A stretch of DNA of 64,000 bases from Limnephilus marmoratus (GCA_917880885.1 OU862917.1:52560727-52624726), one strand, 5' to 3'; numbered from the stretch's first letter, positions 32,789-43,780 are shown. Notes: generated from the sequence alone by a model not told the origin. Made by a program: numbers and translations.

Positions 32789-32865
32789 TACAGATATGTG
32801 TGTGGTAAAATAGTACAGATGTGTGTAAGTAAAATAATACAGATGTGTGTGAGTAAAATAGTATG
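32789..32865. repeat. 25-bp tandem repeat, three units
   Basis: ACAGATGTGTGT..GTAAAATA(G/A)T is present three times at the 5' side of the LINE. It could be the start of a 5' UTR promoter repeat or a target-flank minisatellite. Confidence 0.7.
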
Positions 32866-33140
32866 TGTATGCTTGTATTAGTGAGTCATAATGTGAGAAG
32901 GATATTTTCAGAGGTAATGTGGATAGCTCGGATATTTACATCACATGTTTGTAAAAGTCCGTATGGGCGTATATATAATATAGCAAGTCTGGCAGACACT
33001 TCTGCTTCATTCAACTTTAAACGTTTTACTTTATCCATTCAATTCACAAAGTAGGTACATAATCGTAAAAATATAAAGAGTTTCAAAACAGACATATTCG
33101 AATGCACGAAAAAATTATATTTTAAATAAAATATTTTATA

Positions 33141-33312
33141 TGTGAATACCGCACAGCTGTCGTAGCCGCTAACAACCGTATGGAGCAAGTGAGGCTATGG
33201 CACCCCCAATTGGGATATCTTATGTGCCTGAAGGAAGTGGGGAGAGGAAGAAGATGAAGTAGATGAAGGTGGGGAAGTACTGGTCAGATCTGGTCACTAA
33301 ACAAGGCTGGAT
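33141..33312 (-). mobile_element. SINE of the 410-bp family, 3' half
   Basis: TGTGAATACCGCAC, CCCCCAATTGGGATATC, GAAGGAAGTGGGGAG and CAGATCTGGTCACTAAACA match the family in reverse. Cut at about 33312, where AGGCTGGATAAC begins. Confidence 0.7.
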
Positions 33313-33339
33313 AACGTTATTAAATTCTACAATTATTTT

Positions 33340-33583
33340 TGAAGTAAAACTTCTTTACGCACGCTTGACTTGGGGAGTAAGCTGGTGAATGCGTGACAAG
33401 AGCGTTACGAAAAGTGTGATCGGGCGAGGCGAACGGTCGGACCTTTACGCACGCTTGACTTGGGGTGTAAGCTGGTGAATGCGTGACGTGAGTGTTATGA
33501 AAAGTGTGATCGGGTGAGGCGAACGGTCGGGCGAGGCGAGCGGAAGTTGAGAGGGGGATATAAGTTAGTGAAGTTTTACTTCA
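33340..33583. mobile_element. MITE with TGAAGTAAAACTTC ends and 90-bp tandem
   Basis: TGAAGTAAAACTTC at the left and GAAGTTTTACTTCA at 33570-33583 are inverted ends. Inside, a 90-bp unit starting ACGCACGCTTGACTTGGGG is repeated in tandem at 33357 and 33447, and GGCGAGGCGA repeats follow. No ORF. Confidence 0.65.
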
Positions 33584-35545
33584 GTCGTGTGGTCTAAAGC
33601 ACACTCTTTTTTATAATGATTCGGCGTTTAAGGCCATTTTCAAACCGTCTTTGAACGTCGAAACAGCTGTCACAATAATAAAAACTAAAATACATAAACT
33701 TAATCAAAACATTACGAATAATAAATGCAATAACAATAAATTTATTCGTATGCAGTAATACTTATTATGATATACATTTATATGCGATTATAGTATAAAA
33801 CCGATCATGTTTCAAGGCATAATGTTTTCACTCTCTGGACAAAGGGTTTTGGAGTGCATTCATCGATGCGTTAATTATTCAATGCACAGAATTTTTATAA
33901 AAACAAAACAGTCAGCGGCTCGCGCTCTATAGAACGAAATTGTCCATGGAAGGGTGCAACGGAAAACAATTACATCAGACAGACAGTAAGGGAGGAATAT
34001 AAGGCAGGGGTGGCTTTAACTTATGTAGTATTTTGAAGGCAAAAAAACACTGCTTTACGTTTTACAGCATTATTTTTATCGGCGCTAAAGAAAGAAAAAT
34101 TAAAATTACCTAAACAAGCTTAAAAAAACGCTCAAAAAGAAGAAGGGGAGATATGTGAATACGAATGTTAGAGGGCGCGCGCTAATATTAAAAACGATAA
34201 TATTTAAGCGAAAATTGTGAAAATGTTTAATAAAACACGACTCGTTTTAATAGAGAAAAAATCTCGCGGGAATTGGCTTAAAGAGAATATAAAGAAACAC
34301 CATGAATTTTTCATACATATAGGTTGTAAAATAACAGAAAAAAATGTTTATAATACTTTTTAGAGCATACTTAGCGATTTTTTTCTATCGAGGGAATTTC
34401 ACATAATTACCGTTTCGGCTCAGCAAATGTATAAAAATTACCTTAAAAAAACATATATTTTCTTACGGAAATTCGGAATGCCGCGGCTTAATCGAGGCAT
34501 TTTGCAGAGATTACGTTGTTTCGAGTGTCAGGTGTAGCGGACTGCGGAACGTTGGATCTTTATTTCTTTCTTTGGTAGAATAAACGGAGAAGAATATTAA
34601 AAAAAGCAAAAGACAGTAAAATATCTATTATTATAAAAAAAAACTAATATTAATAATACGGCAGGTATTATGAATACGATAGAACATACAAGGTGGCGCA
34701 AAATCCTCGATGTTATCGATTACCAAGGCAGTAACTATTATTATAAAACAATATTAATCCGCCTTTTAGAGGGGTATAATATCGATCTACGGTTTTTCAG
34801 GGTGTATTCTGCTGGTGTTTAAGTGACAAATGTCAAATTCATGATGACATAAGACACCAATTTGCCAAAAAGAGAGCATCTGAGATGATGATAGGTAGGT
34901 ACCTGCGTACAAGATGACTTTTGCGCAATCTTGTAAGCAGGTACCTACACCTACCTAGGCAAACTCTGAAAGAAGGGTAATAATCTGTTCATAGATATGA
35001 CTTTTTGAGTTACGCATCTTTTATTAGTTTGTTGTTGTGGTAGACTATTTCTAACTTTAGGTTAGGCACTGGGAAAGAGAGTTCTCGGAACATAGTATTT
35101 GGACAACCCGCCATATTATTAATTTGGGATATATTTTTCAATAAGAATGAGTAATAATTCCAAAGGTGTGGTTAATTCAGTAACAAAGGTGTCAAATGAA
35201 TGTGTTTTGTTTAACAGATTGGTTGTCCAGTTCACAGCCGGACCTGGCGCGCCCTTCAGACCGGAACCATCCCAGCCCACCCCCTTTGTGACTCACCCCC
35301 AGACAGCCATGAGGAAGTGTGTGCAGACCATAATATGCACGGCGCTGACACATACATGTGCCCACCCAACCCAACCCGACATGCAGTTATATCACACTCC
35401 TCATTCATACTCCGCACCCAGTTATAGGTATAAATGTAGTGTATCATTCACACCGTGCACATTGCACAAAGCGCACTCTTGCAATTACAATAACATACAT
35501 CAAAACCGTATTACACTTTACAGGTTTGTAACAGGCCGGTATTTT
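33584..35545. other. Spacer with one small hairpin, nothing else assigned
   Basis: Mostly AT rich. At 34893-34960 TAGGTAGGTACCTGCGTACA.. mirrors ..TTGTAAGCAGGTACCTACAC, a small imperfect palindrome. The 162-residue plus frame at 35147-35635 runs from a C-rich patch into a SINE and has no recognisable domain; I do not accept it as a gene. Confidence 0.45.
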
Positions 35546-35549
35546 TTTT

Positions 35550-36255
35550 ATGTGAATACCGCACAAGCTTCCCAACTTTTCCCAATCGCCTGGAGCCAGT
35601 CAAACTATGGCATCCCCAATTGGGGTATGTTGTGAGCCTGAAGGTAAGTGGGTAGGGAAGGAGATAGGGAGAGGAAGGCAGAGAAGTACCTGGCTATTCA
35701 GATCAAGTCACCAAACACGGCTAAAGCCATGTCAAGCAACCTTTCAATTCTGAATAGTGGTCTCACACCAGGGCAATGCTGAGAGTATCTTTCACTCTGG
35801 AACGTGCCAAAAATATATCTTACATTATTTTAAACTAGCAGACCCGGTCACACGTTGCTGTGGCTAACGAAACACAACGCCATTACCCAACCTTTATAAA
35901 ATCCACACCACCCGCTTGCCAGCTGCTCGCTGCCCGCTGCCTGAATTGAATATTTGAATTTCTCGGCTTTCTCTACTATAATAAGCATGTATTATACATA
36001 TAAACCTTCCTCTTGAATCACTATATGTATTAGTGAAAACCGCATAAAAATTCGTTGCGTAGTTTAAAAAATCTATGCGCACATACATTTTGAGCGACTT
36101 CATTTTGTACTATGTAATGAAATGGTAGTGAAATGATGATTAAATTGTGAAAACACAAATCAATGAAATAAAATTTTCCGAAATAAAATGCGCACGCTGG
36201 GATTTGAATCCGCGACCTCCGGATCGTTAGTCGACCACGGAGTCTGTCAACACGG
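35550..36255 (-). mobile_element. tRNA-headed SINE interrupted by a Helitron
   Basis: The 3' half (TGTGAATACCGCAC at 35550 to TTACATTATTTTAAA at 35834) and the 5' half (TTAAATTGTGAAAACACAAA from 36142 to the head near 36250) are contiguous in other copies. Here they are separated by a Lep1-like Helitron. The head has a B-box-like GATTTGAATCC (36201-36211). The SINE is older than the Helitron. Confidence 0.8.
35835..36116 (-). mobile_element. Lep1-like Helitron inside a SINE
   Basis: On the minus strand it starts TACATAGTACAAAATGAAG and ends with the hairpin and CTAG (plus-strand CTAGCAGACCCGG from 35835). It sits between A and T as expected for Helitron insertion. It is very close to the copy at 14.4 kb. 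Confidence 0.85.
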
Positions 36256-36295
36256 ATATGACTTATATGTGCGTTTATATCACGTCTTCAAATTG

Positions 36296-36440
36296 AAATA
36301 ATTAAAAACAATTTGTTTTCACCGCGACAATTTTTATTTAAAAGTCAACATGTTTCAAGAACGATGTTCTCTTCATCAGGACATCAGTACATTATATGTC
36401 CTGATGAAGAGAACATCGTTCGTGAAACATGTTGATTTTA
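36296..36440. mobile_element. Palindrome with hammerhead-like core (36.4 kb)
   Basis: Arms 36341-36384 and 36396-36438 pair with two mismatches. The right arm carries CTGATGA (36401-36407), a GAAC/GTTC mini-stem and GAAAC (36424-36428). The left flank GTTTTCACCGCGACAATTTT is repeated, inverted, near 39605-39665 and resembles TTTTCACGG before the other palindromes. Confidence 0.55.
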
Positions 36441-36445
36441 CGATA

Positions 36446-36655
36446 CGATACGATTGTACCACCCCAGCCAGGAGTACTCCTGTCCCGGTGAGACCGGTAC
36501 ACCTGGGGGCACTGTTTTGTTAGGACTTGGAACACATGCTCTGCGGATGGGAAGGAGGTTGGAGTTAAATCGACCGGTATACATGGCAACCTAATAAGCC
36601 AATCTTGGAATTTAGGATGGTCAGGAATAAAGGAATGGATTGAGCGTAATACTTT
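36446..36655. mobile_element. Dispersed repeat, second copy
   Basis: GATTGTACCACCCCAGCCAG, GTTAGGACTTGGAACACATG and ATACATGGCAACCTAATAAG match 9391-9560. It leads straight into the expanded pyrimidine array. Confidence 0.7.
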
Positions 36656-37935
36656 CTTTTTGTTTGTGTCTTCCTTCTTCTTGCCTCTTCTCGGCTCTTC
36701 TTGGATCTTCTTGGCTCTTCTTGCCTCTTCTTGATTCTTCCCTTCTCTTCTCGGCTCTTCTCAGCTCTTCGTGGCTAATCGTGGCTTTTCAAATTTCTTC
36801 TGGGATCTTATCGTCTCTTCTTGGCTCTTTTTACCTCTTCCCAGATTCTCTCGCCCTCCTTGGCTGTTCTTGCCTCTTCTTAGCTTTTCTAGTATCTTCC
36901 TGTCTCTTCTTGGTTTTTTCTCGGATCTTCTAGTCTCTTCTTGTCTCTTTTTGTATCTTCTCACCTCTTCTTGGATATTCTGATACTTAATGACTCTGTT
37001 TGGCTCTGCTCGGCCCTGCTTGGCTCTTCTTATCTCTTCTTTGCTTTCCTTGTCCCTTCTTGTCTCTTCTTGCTTCTTCTTCTTTCTTGAGATCTTCTCG
37101 TCTCTTATCGACTCTCCTTGACTCTCCTTGCATCTTCTTATCTCTTCTGGTCTATTATTGGCTCTTTTTGACTCTTCTGGCTTCTTATTGGATGTTCTCG
37201 TCTCTTCTCGACTCTTCTTTACTCTCCTCGCATCTTCTTATATCTTCTAGTCTATTATTGTCTCTTCTTGACTCTTCTGGCTTCTTCTTGGATGTTCTCG
37301 TCTCTTCTTATCTCTTCAGTTTGTCTTGTCTCTGATTATCTCTTCTCAATATTCTCGTGTCTTCTTGAATGTTCTAGGCTCTTCTAGCTCCTCCCGCCCC
37401 TCCTTGGCTGTTCTTGCCTCTTCTTTGTTCTTCAAGGATTTTCTTGTCTCTTCTTGGTTTTTCTAGGATCTTCTAGTCTCTTCTTGGCTCTTTTTATCTC
37501 TTCTTTTATCTTCTTGACTCTTCTTGGATCTTCTGGACTCTTCTTGGCTCTGCTCGGCCATGCCTGGCTCTTCTTATCTCTTCCTTGTTTTACTTGTCCC
37601 TTTCTGTCTCTTCTGACTTCTTCTTGTTTCTCGAGATCTTTTCACTTCTTCTCGGCTCTTCTTGACACTCCTTGCATCTCCTTATCTCTTTTTGTCTATT
37701 ACTGCCTCTTCTTGCTTCTTCTTGGATGTTCTCGTCTCTTCTTATATCTTCTAATCTTCTTTTATCTTCTTATCTCTTTTTATCTCAGCTTGTCTTATCT
37801 CCGATTATCTCTTCTCGAATATTCTTATCTCTTTTTGTTTCGTCTTGAATGTTCTTGTCTCTTGTTGGCTCTTCTTGGTTCTTCTCGTCACTTTCCAGTG
37901 CTGCTTGCTATGTACCTCTTGTGTCTTATCTTCTA
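36656..37935. repeat. 10-bp pyrimidine minisatellite, about 1.3 kb
   Basis: Units of TCTTCTTGGC and variants (TCTTCTTGTC, TCTTCTTGGA, TCTTCTCGGC) run head to tail for about 130 copies, with the plus strand almost free of long purine runs. Open frames on both strands (for example FLSLLCF-type or KKRQEETRRS-type) are products of the repeat. The array starts within a dispersed repeat whose 9.6-kb copy has only a few units. Confidence 0.9.
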
Positions 37936-38060
37936 ATATTTGTAAATAATAGAATTAGATATAGCCTTAGAATTCATAATGAATTGTAAAGCGCCCTTGA
38001 GGTAATTTTTCACAAAAATGACGCTCAACAAATTATCCAATTATTATTATTATTATTGGC
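37936..38060 (+). mobile_element. LINE 3' tail with conserved stem and (ATT)n
   Basis: AATTGTAAAGCGCCCTTGAG, then TGACGCT after a short spacer, then ATTATTATTATTATT. The GCGCC/GGCGC-type stem and ATT tail are shared with 56.07 kb and, inverted, 49.47 kb. It interrupts the minisatellite. Confidence 0.6.
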
Positions 38061-38645
38061 TCTTCTTAAATCGCCCTTGTTTTTATTGTACCTTATATTG
38101 ATTTTTCACGTTTTCTTGTATCTTAGTGTTTCTTTGAATCTTTTCTGGTCTCTTCTTGCTTCTTCTTATCTCTTCTCACTCCTTCTTGGCTGCTCTTGGT
38201 GTTTCTTGCGGAGAATAATCCAGTTTTAGCCATTACAACCAAATACGCCAATACTCGAACTAGCATGGGCAAGAAAAAATATTTTGATTGAGTGTTGTTT
38301 TCGAAATTCTGTCATTTTCTTGCTTCAATCTACTATAGTAACTGCTTAAAGTACTTGCTTCTACTAGCCCCTTCTTCTGGCTTCAACTTGCTTCGTCTTG
38401 CTTCATTTTGCTTGAAGTGAAATATCACAAAACTTCGCTATACAAATGTTATTGTTATTATTGTTCTTGGTTTTTCTTGGCTATCCTAATTTTTCTTGCA
38501 CCTTTTTGGTTCTTCTAGTACCTGCAGGTGTCTTCTCGCATCATCTTGACTTTTCTTGACTTGTGGAGGCATTTGTCTCTTCGTGCATCTTCTAGCCTCT
38601 TTCTGATTTTGCTCTTCTTGTTTATTTTTGTATCTTCTGTTGTCT
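38061..38645. repeat. Degenerate continuation of the minisatellite
   Basis: Patches of CTTCTTGCTTCTTCTTATC-type sequence at 38060-38210, 38345-38420 and 38460-38640, separated by unique DNA. They look like decayed outer parts of the same array. Confidence 0.6.
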
Positions 38646-40705
38646 TTTTGAATATTGAAATCAGATAATCCCAAAGAGAACAGAGGAACTCACCCGAAGT
38701 GTAATAACCCGATTTAATTAACATTTGAGATAAACATGAAGATGTAGGTACTTGAAAAGAGCTTCTTTCAGATTTTGACTGAAACCAAAAACCTGTAAAA
38801 ACCTAAAAACCAAAAACCTGTTAACCGTTAAGACTAAGAAAAAAATATTTGTTTATTATGTGCACCCCAAAGGGGAAACGAATTTTCGAAAAGCGTAAAC
38901 TGAGATGTATTCGGTAGGTGCGAGTAAATTGACTTGTTTTTGTCGTGGAATATCTCAAGATAAACATTCAATAAAATAATATTGCAAAGATTCCTTCTCA
39001 GACCTTCTCCCATTGTAGCATCCATCAAATACCTAAACAAAACAAAAACCTAACCAGGAAATCAAAATGTTTTATCCGTAGATGTGTAAAATCCGTGTAG
39101 AAACAAAAGACATTCCTGTGAAACGCAATGAATAAAAACAGATTTAAAACAAAAAACATAAACAATCCTGTAAGTGGAGTTAAAATGGCAATATTCGATT
39201 GAAATGTCTACAAATGAATAAATTGAAAAGATCTTATCTCTGTTTTGTGATCCTGGAAGCGCCATTTGGTTGAAGCTATGACTTCTCCCGGTACCCAGTG
39301 ATGAAATAAACCATAAATCACACGCGTTCAAGTGGTGCAGCTATGTTAAGAATCCAGATCTCTAAGTGTCACTATGACCCTTTTTTACCCAAAACACTCT
39401 TATTTTTTTTTATGAAGTTCACTCATTCCTATGCACTGCTTGCATCACTTGAATTATCCGGATGAGTCCATTTTAATCTGGGTTACGATTGAATAATATC
39501 ACAAACTTAAAACGAACATAATTTCCCATCCGAGAGACATAAAATGATTTTGCGAACTGTATCAAATTTTGCAGATTATAACGCGTTGGTATGAGAAATT
39601 TCAGATTTGGATTTTTAAATAAAAATTATCGTGGTGAAAACAAAGTGTTTTTAATTATTTCACGTTTATATCAATTTATGATAACTGTGCATCTTTTATT
39701 TCGGGGTTTAGCCATAGTTAATTGCGAAGATAGAAATATAAATACTTAATTGAGACAGATTTGCATTTCTTTAAATTCAGAATAAGGACATAATATAACA
39801 TACTTCCCTTGAAATTTTTAAGCTCTTCGTTATTTTTTAAGATTGTCTTTATTATGCCGAGTTGAAACAGAAATAGCTGTTGTTCCAAACTTTTCGTTCA
39901 ATAAATCTGAGTCTCCGATCAGCAAAAGTAAGAGTTGCGTTGGGAAGAGCGGATTTACGCATTTGAGGAGTTTTAAGCTAAATTTCGGCTCAACCATGGA
40001 TCAGTAGGTTTGGGAACAACGGCCGTTCTTACATGAAATTCCCTGGTCAGAAAAAATTCGAAAAATATGCTCTGAAATTACCAAAAAAAAATTGTTTAAT
40101 AATTTAAATTTTAGGTATGAAAAAATTCAATTAAGATGTCAAGAGATTTTTGCTTAATTTAAATAAGTAGTAGTGTTAATTCATCTGATATGAGAAAAGT
40201 AGGTATACTCAATTTGTCCATACATCGAGGACACTTGTTTCGTTAACACTAGTGGTTCTGAGTTCGAGTCTCAGTCGCGATTGTACCATTTTAATTTCAG
40301 TTTTCTGTTTCATATTTTCATTGAGGGTTGTTGATATTATTTTCAATAATTAAAGAAAAGCAATATTCCTGAAATCAGAAATCCAGCTCGGATTCGGAGA
40401 AAGGGGTTTTTAATTTTTATGTAATTTTTTATGTGATTTATTTGATAAAATGGGATCGTTCTCTTATCATGGGGTTAATAAAGGCTTCACTCAAAATTTT
40501 AACATCCTCAATCCAATAATCCACATTACATTCACAGGCGCAGTCACCCGCACCCACACCCACAGGCCAAATCCAATCAGACTGAGAGCCGCATGCAATC
40601 ACAATGCACTCGCATGGAATCCCTAGTCCCTAGTCAAGTCAGGAGTCAGGGAGCAAAAAGGACAATGAAAAGTTAAAACGGAATGAAGTGTGTAGACCTC
40701 TAAAC
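38646..40705. other. AT-rich spacer, little recognised
   Basis: No gene. A fragment of the flank of the 36.4-kb palindrome recurs at about 39605-39670, inverted. A B-box-like GAGTTCGAGTCTC at about 40259-40271 may be part of a tRNA-derived head. Confidence 0.4.
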
Positions 40706-41112
40706 CAGGGATCAGAAAACTTTTACAAATTCATTGTTGTGGTGCATAGGATAGTCATGTAGTTTCCACATTCTTTTATAGATGTCGTTAGTATTGATAG
40801 CTAGAGATAGTTTGTTGATATCTCAAAATATGTCAGTTAAGTCTTATTTTAGAACAATATCATCTATCGTCGCTCGTGTCTTATATACGAACGAAAATAG
40901 CCAAAGGCTCTGGTAGACGGGCAGACGCCATCAGTGTCATGGATCCATAGCGGCAGAATAACTTAGAGCCTCCTATAGAAAGGACGTCTAGTTAAATATT
41001 CATTGTAAAAAAATTCTACTTCTTCTTCTTTCGTATGATGGGGGGTCTAAATGTGGACAAATAAAATATATGCACAAGCAAGACAAATAAAATATATATA
41101 TAACAAAGACAA

Positions 41113-41142
41113 ATAATATATATATATATATATATATATATG
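41113..41142. repeat. (TA)n microsatellite
   Basis: About 14 TA units, mirrored by a second TA run at 41489-41517 on the other side of the palindrome. Confidence 0.9.
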
Positions 41143-41170
41143 TTATGGTTAAGGTTTTCACGGGTGTAAG

Positions 41171-41485
41171 ATGTAAAACACTTTTCTCGGTTTACCCGCG
41201 TAACGTAGTCCTGAGAAGGACTTTTTAACTCCTGACGTTTCGGGCAGATCACACTGTCCATCTTCAGAGGCCTTATGTCTTTAGCTTTTGTCTCAAACTG
41301 ATAGCTTTCGCATGTCTGTTCGGTCTTGGATTCTGGACCGAACAGACATGCGAAAGCTATCAGTTTGAGACAAAAGCTAAAGACATAAGGCCTCTGAAGA
41401 TGGACAGTGTGATCTGTCCGAAACGTCAGGAGTTAAAAAGTCCTTCTCAGGACTACGTTACGCGGGTAAACCGAGAAAAGTGTTT

Positions 41486-41490
<5 letters not shown>
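41171..41490. mobile_element. Near-perfect palindrome, 155-bp arms, hammerhead-like core
   Basis: Arms 41171-41325 and 41336-41490 pair with about one mismatch, around a 10-base centre. The right arm has CTGAAGA (41394-41400), a stem GGACAG/CTGTCC (41402-41407, 41414-41419) and GAAAC (41420-41424). CTGANGA allows any base at the fifth position. The flank TTTTCACGGG just to the left resembles the other palindromes. Confidence 0.75.
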
Positions 41491-41517
<27 letters not shown>

Positions 41518-41604
41518 CTACTTATATATATAAGTAGTTGGTTATACGTAATATCCGGTAACTAGTACAAGCGGAAAACTGGAAAAACTACATCACATTT
41601 GCCT

Positions 41605-41965
41605 GCAAACGCCTGGAGCCAGTGAGACTATGGCATTGCCAATTGGGGTATGTTGTGAGACTGAATGTAGTGAGAGGGGAAGGAGATGGGGTAGATAATT
41701 AAGATGGCTATTCAGATCTAGTCAGCAAACATTAAAGCCATTTCAAGCATTGTTTCATTTCTGAAAGGTGGTCTTACACCACGATACTGAGAATGTCTTC
41801 CACTCTGGTGTCGAAAATATGCCTTTTATTATTTTTTTAAATGATTAAATTCTGAAATAGCACAAATCAGTCAAATATTATTTAGGTACTTGCGCATGCC
41901 GTGATTTGAACCCGCGACCTACGGTTCGCTAGTAGAGAGCCTTACCCCTCGACCAGCGCTACTTT
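41605..41965 (-). mobile_element. tRNA-headed SINE
   Basis: CGCCTGGAGCCAGTGAGACT, CCAATTGGGGTATGTTG, GGTGGTCTTACACCA and, at the head, TTGAACCCGCGACC (B-box on the minus strand, about 41905-41920). The A-box region is near 41940-41955. Nearly full length, moderately diverged. Confidence 0.75.
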
Positions 41966-42066
41966 AATTATTATAGTTGAACGAAAAAAGATTCAAAATT
42001 ATTTAACAAAAGAAAGAGATAAAGTAAAATTAACAGAAATAAAAAAAAAAACAGAACTCAATTCAA

Positions 42067-42345
42067 AGAGGTACACTCTGTACGTCGAACACTAAAATGG
42101 CGACGGACTGGACATATGTTGAGAGAAAGGCAAGAGAAATGGACCAGAATAGTAACAGAGTGGTATCCAAGAGACGGTAAAAGAAACAAAGTTGGACAAA
42201 CGAAAAGATAGGAAGATGATCTAAAAAAGGTGGCTGGTCCAGAATGAATGAGAGTTGCAAAGGATAGAGAAAAATGGAAATCTTTAGAGGAGGCCTATGT
42301 CGAAAGACAAGCTGTTTTTAAAAATAATGACCCGAACGCTGATAA
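42067..42345 (+). mobile_element. LINE C-terminal fragment with stops
   Basis: The plus strand reads VRRTLKWRRTGHMLRERQEK, WTRIVTEWYPRDGKRNK, then a stop where W is usual, EDDLKKVAGPE, a second stop for W, and MRVAKDREKWKSLEEAYVER. Same general region as the LINEs at 0-0.4 and 1.2-1.6 kb but another lineage. Two W-to-stop changes (TGG to TAG/TGA) inactivate it. An A-rich tail follows near 42358. Confidence 0.8.
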
Positions 42346-42499
42346 TTTAAATAATATTTAAAAAAAAAATAATAACTAATTAGATTAGAAAAATGTTTAT
42401 AAGTTTAACAGCAATAAAGGCTAATTTTATTTTATTTTATTTATTTGAATTAATTTTGGGTAATTTAGCAAAGATTGCCGACCCCTGCTCTAGACTGAT

Positions 42500-42984
42500 T
42501 GCAAATGCAAATCGTTTCGATGGAAATCAAGCGCCTGTTTTTTATCTTTTGGGATCGAGTCCATTATGTTGGTACGCGCGCTGCCTGGAATGATGTGTGG
42601 GCTGCTCAAATTTGCAAATACTAGTACTTACTACGAAAGGGGTATAAGGGTTTTTTTGTTCAGAGATTTCAGCATCGACGTGTTACTGCAATGAACGTCA
42701 GATGGGAATTAGGCTATGGGATCTTTTTTGTTTCAGGTTCTCCATTATACAATTATATACTAATATATTATGGGGAAGATTATAAAATTTAAAAAAAGTG
42801 CATGGGGGCATTTTAACTATGTTGTGACGAATGTCAAAAGATAATAGCTGATCTCACAATAGGTGACATTGAAAATGTTGATGGTCAATGTCAATGCAGA
42901 ATCGTTAAGCAGTTGAGACGCTCTGTTTAATGGAGCATTCTGATAATAATGAATGACTTGCAAAACCCTTTTGCCAGTAATAAG
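42500..42984. other. Spacer, nothing recognised
   Basis: No ORF or repeat recognised. Confidence 0.45.
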
Positions 42985-43600
42985 CATGTACAAAACTGCA
43001 CGTCCAACATTTTAATTTGGTAGCCACCTCTGGGCTGGAGCTCCAAAAAACCTGATATACCTATTTGATTTTGTGCAAAGGAGGGCGGTCCGCCTGATTG
43101 ATAATACGTTGATAATAGACCGGTTTTCATCTCTAATGCACAAACGCAATGTAGGCATGCTGAGGAAAATAATTTCCCTTGGGGCCTGTCATCTTTGGGG
43201 ATGCTGACTGGAGGGGAGAATGGAGTGAACATGGGTCTTTCGAACGACAATTTGTAGGAGGGAGGAAACACGGAGTCCGGTAAACCGTTCCACAGCCGAG
43301 CTGTTGGGTCACAAGGACGCGTTCTCTTGACATGTGAGAAGTTTAGTGTCAACCGTGTACAAATTCTGAGTCTGTTCTACGTGTCAATGGAGACTGCTCA
43401 AAGAAGCTAGCAGCACTGATCCTCTATGCACCGGAGAACGTACGCTAAACGCGACGGACACGAACGTCTAAGCGTCCCTTTCTTAATCTTGCACACTACG
43501 CTTTCGTCAGTCTTGGATTATTTCGGGATCTCCACATCAGATTACGGTCAAACACGATTTTACCAAATATTTCGGTTCCATGCTAAGTCAACTCAATACC
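42985..43600 (+). mobile_element. LINE fragment split by an insertion
   Basis: The first part reads WAGAPKNLIYLFDFVQRRAV then RLIDNTLIIDRFSSLMHKRN and VGML (to 43160). The second resumes near 43370 with an equivalent of SLFYVYxNGxCSK. The uninterrupted arrangement is seen at 62.5-62.9 kb. The inserted piece (43150-43369) begins like a hairpin-tailed repeat. CTGAG occurs at both junctions (43158-43162 region and 43366-43370). Confidence 0.65.
43150..43369 (-). mobile_element. Hairpin-tailed repeat, hybrid copy inside a LINE
   Basis: GAGGAAAATAATTTCCC and GTCATCTTTGGGGATGCTG match the family's 3' region, but from about 43210 the sequence is different (GAACGACAATTTGTAGGAGG onward). Either a different subfamily or a chimera made at insertion. 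Confidence 0.45.
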
Positions 43601-43616
43601 AAGTCAATGCAATTCA

Positions 43617-43780
43617 CACGCGGTAGAAGTGAAATCTTCAGAAAACTTACATAAGTGGACAAGAGTGGGGACCGATTGTATTGCACAAAGAGGAGACCGA
43701 TTGTATTACCCCATTCTGTCGCAGGCTAAATCCTATAGAATATAGATGTAAGTGTTTGTAACGTAATCAATACAATTTTT
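43617..43780 (+). mobile_element. MITE, CACGCGGTAGAAGTGAAA family (copy A1), partial
   Basis: TTCACACGCGGTAGAAGTGA, TGGACAAGAGTGGGGA and GCAGGCTAAATCCTATAGAA match the units at 63.0-63.5 kb. The block ACCGATTGTATT..AGGAGACCGATTGTATT is duplicated here. The right end is lost. Confidence 0.6.

Larger units (their letters stand above)
40706..42487. mobile_element. hAT element hosting three later insertions
   Basis: The left end CAGGGATCAGAAAAC mirrors the right end ATTGCCGACCCCTG imperfectly, as in hAT elements with CAGGGGTCGGCAA ends. CTCTAAAC (40698-40705) and CTCTAGAC (42488-42495) match 7 of 8 as target duplication. Inside are a long palindrome, a SINE and a LINE fragment. No transposase remnant was seen in what remains. 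Confidence 0.7.

Noticed and set aside
34003..34030. hAT-like end CAGGGGTGGCTTTAAC
   Set aside because: No matching right end or 8-bp duplication was found nearby.
35147..35635. 162-residue plus-strand ORF
   Set aside because: It starts in unassigned DNA and ends inside a SINE; no domain is recognisable.
36640..37936. Leucine/serine-rich ORFs resembling membrane proteins, and lysine/arginine-rich ones on the other strand
   Set aside because: All are translations of the 10-bp minisatellite in several frames; none has a start context or family match.
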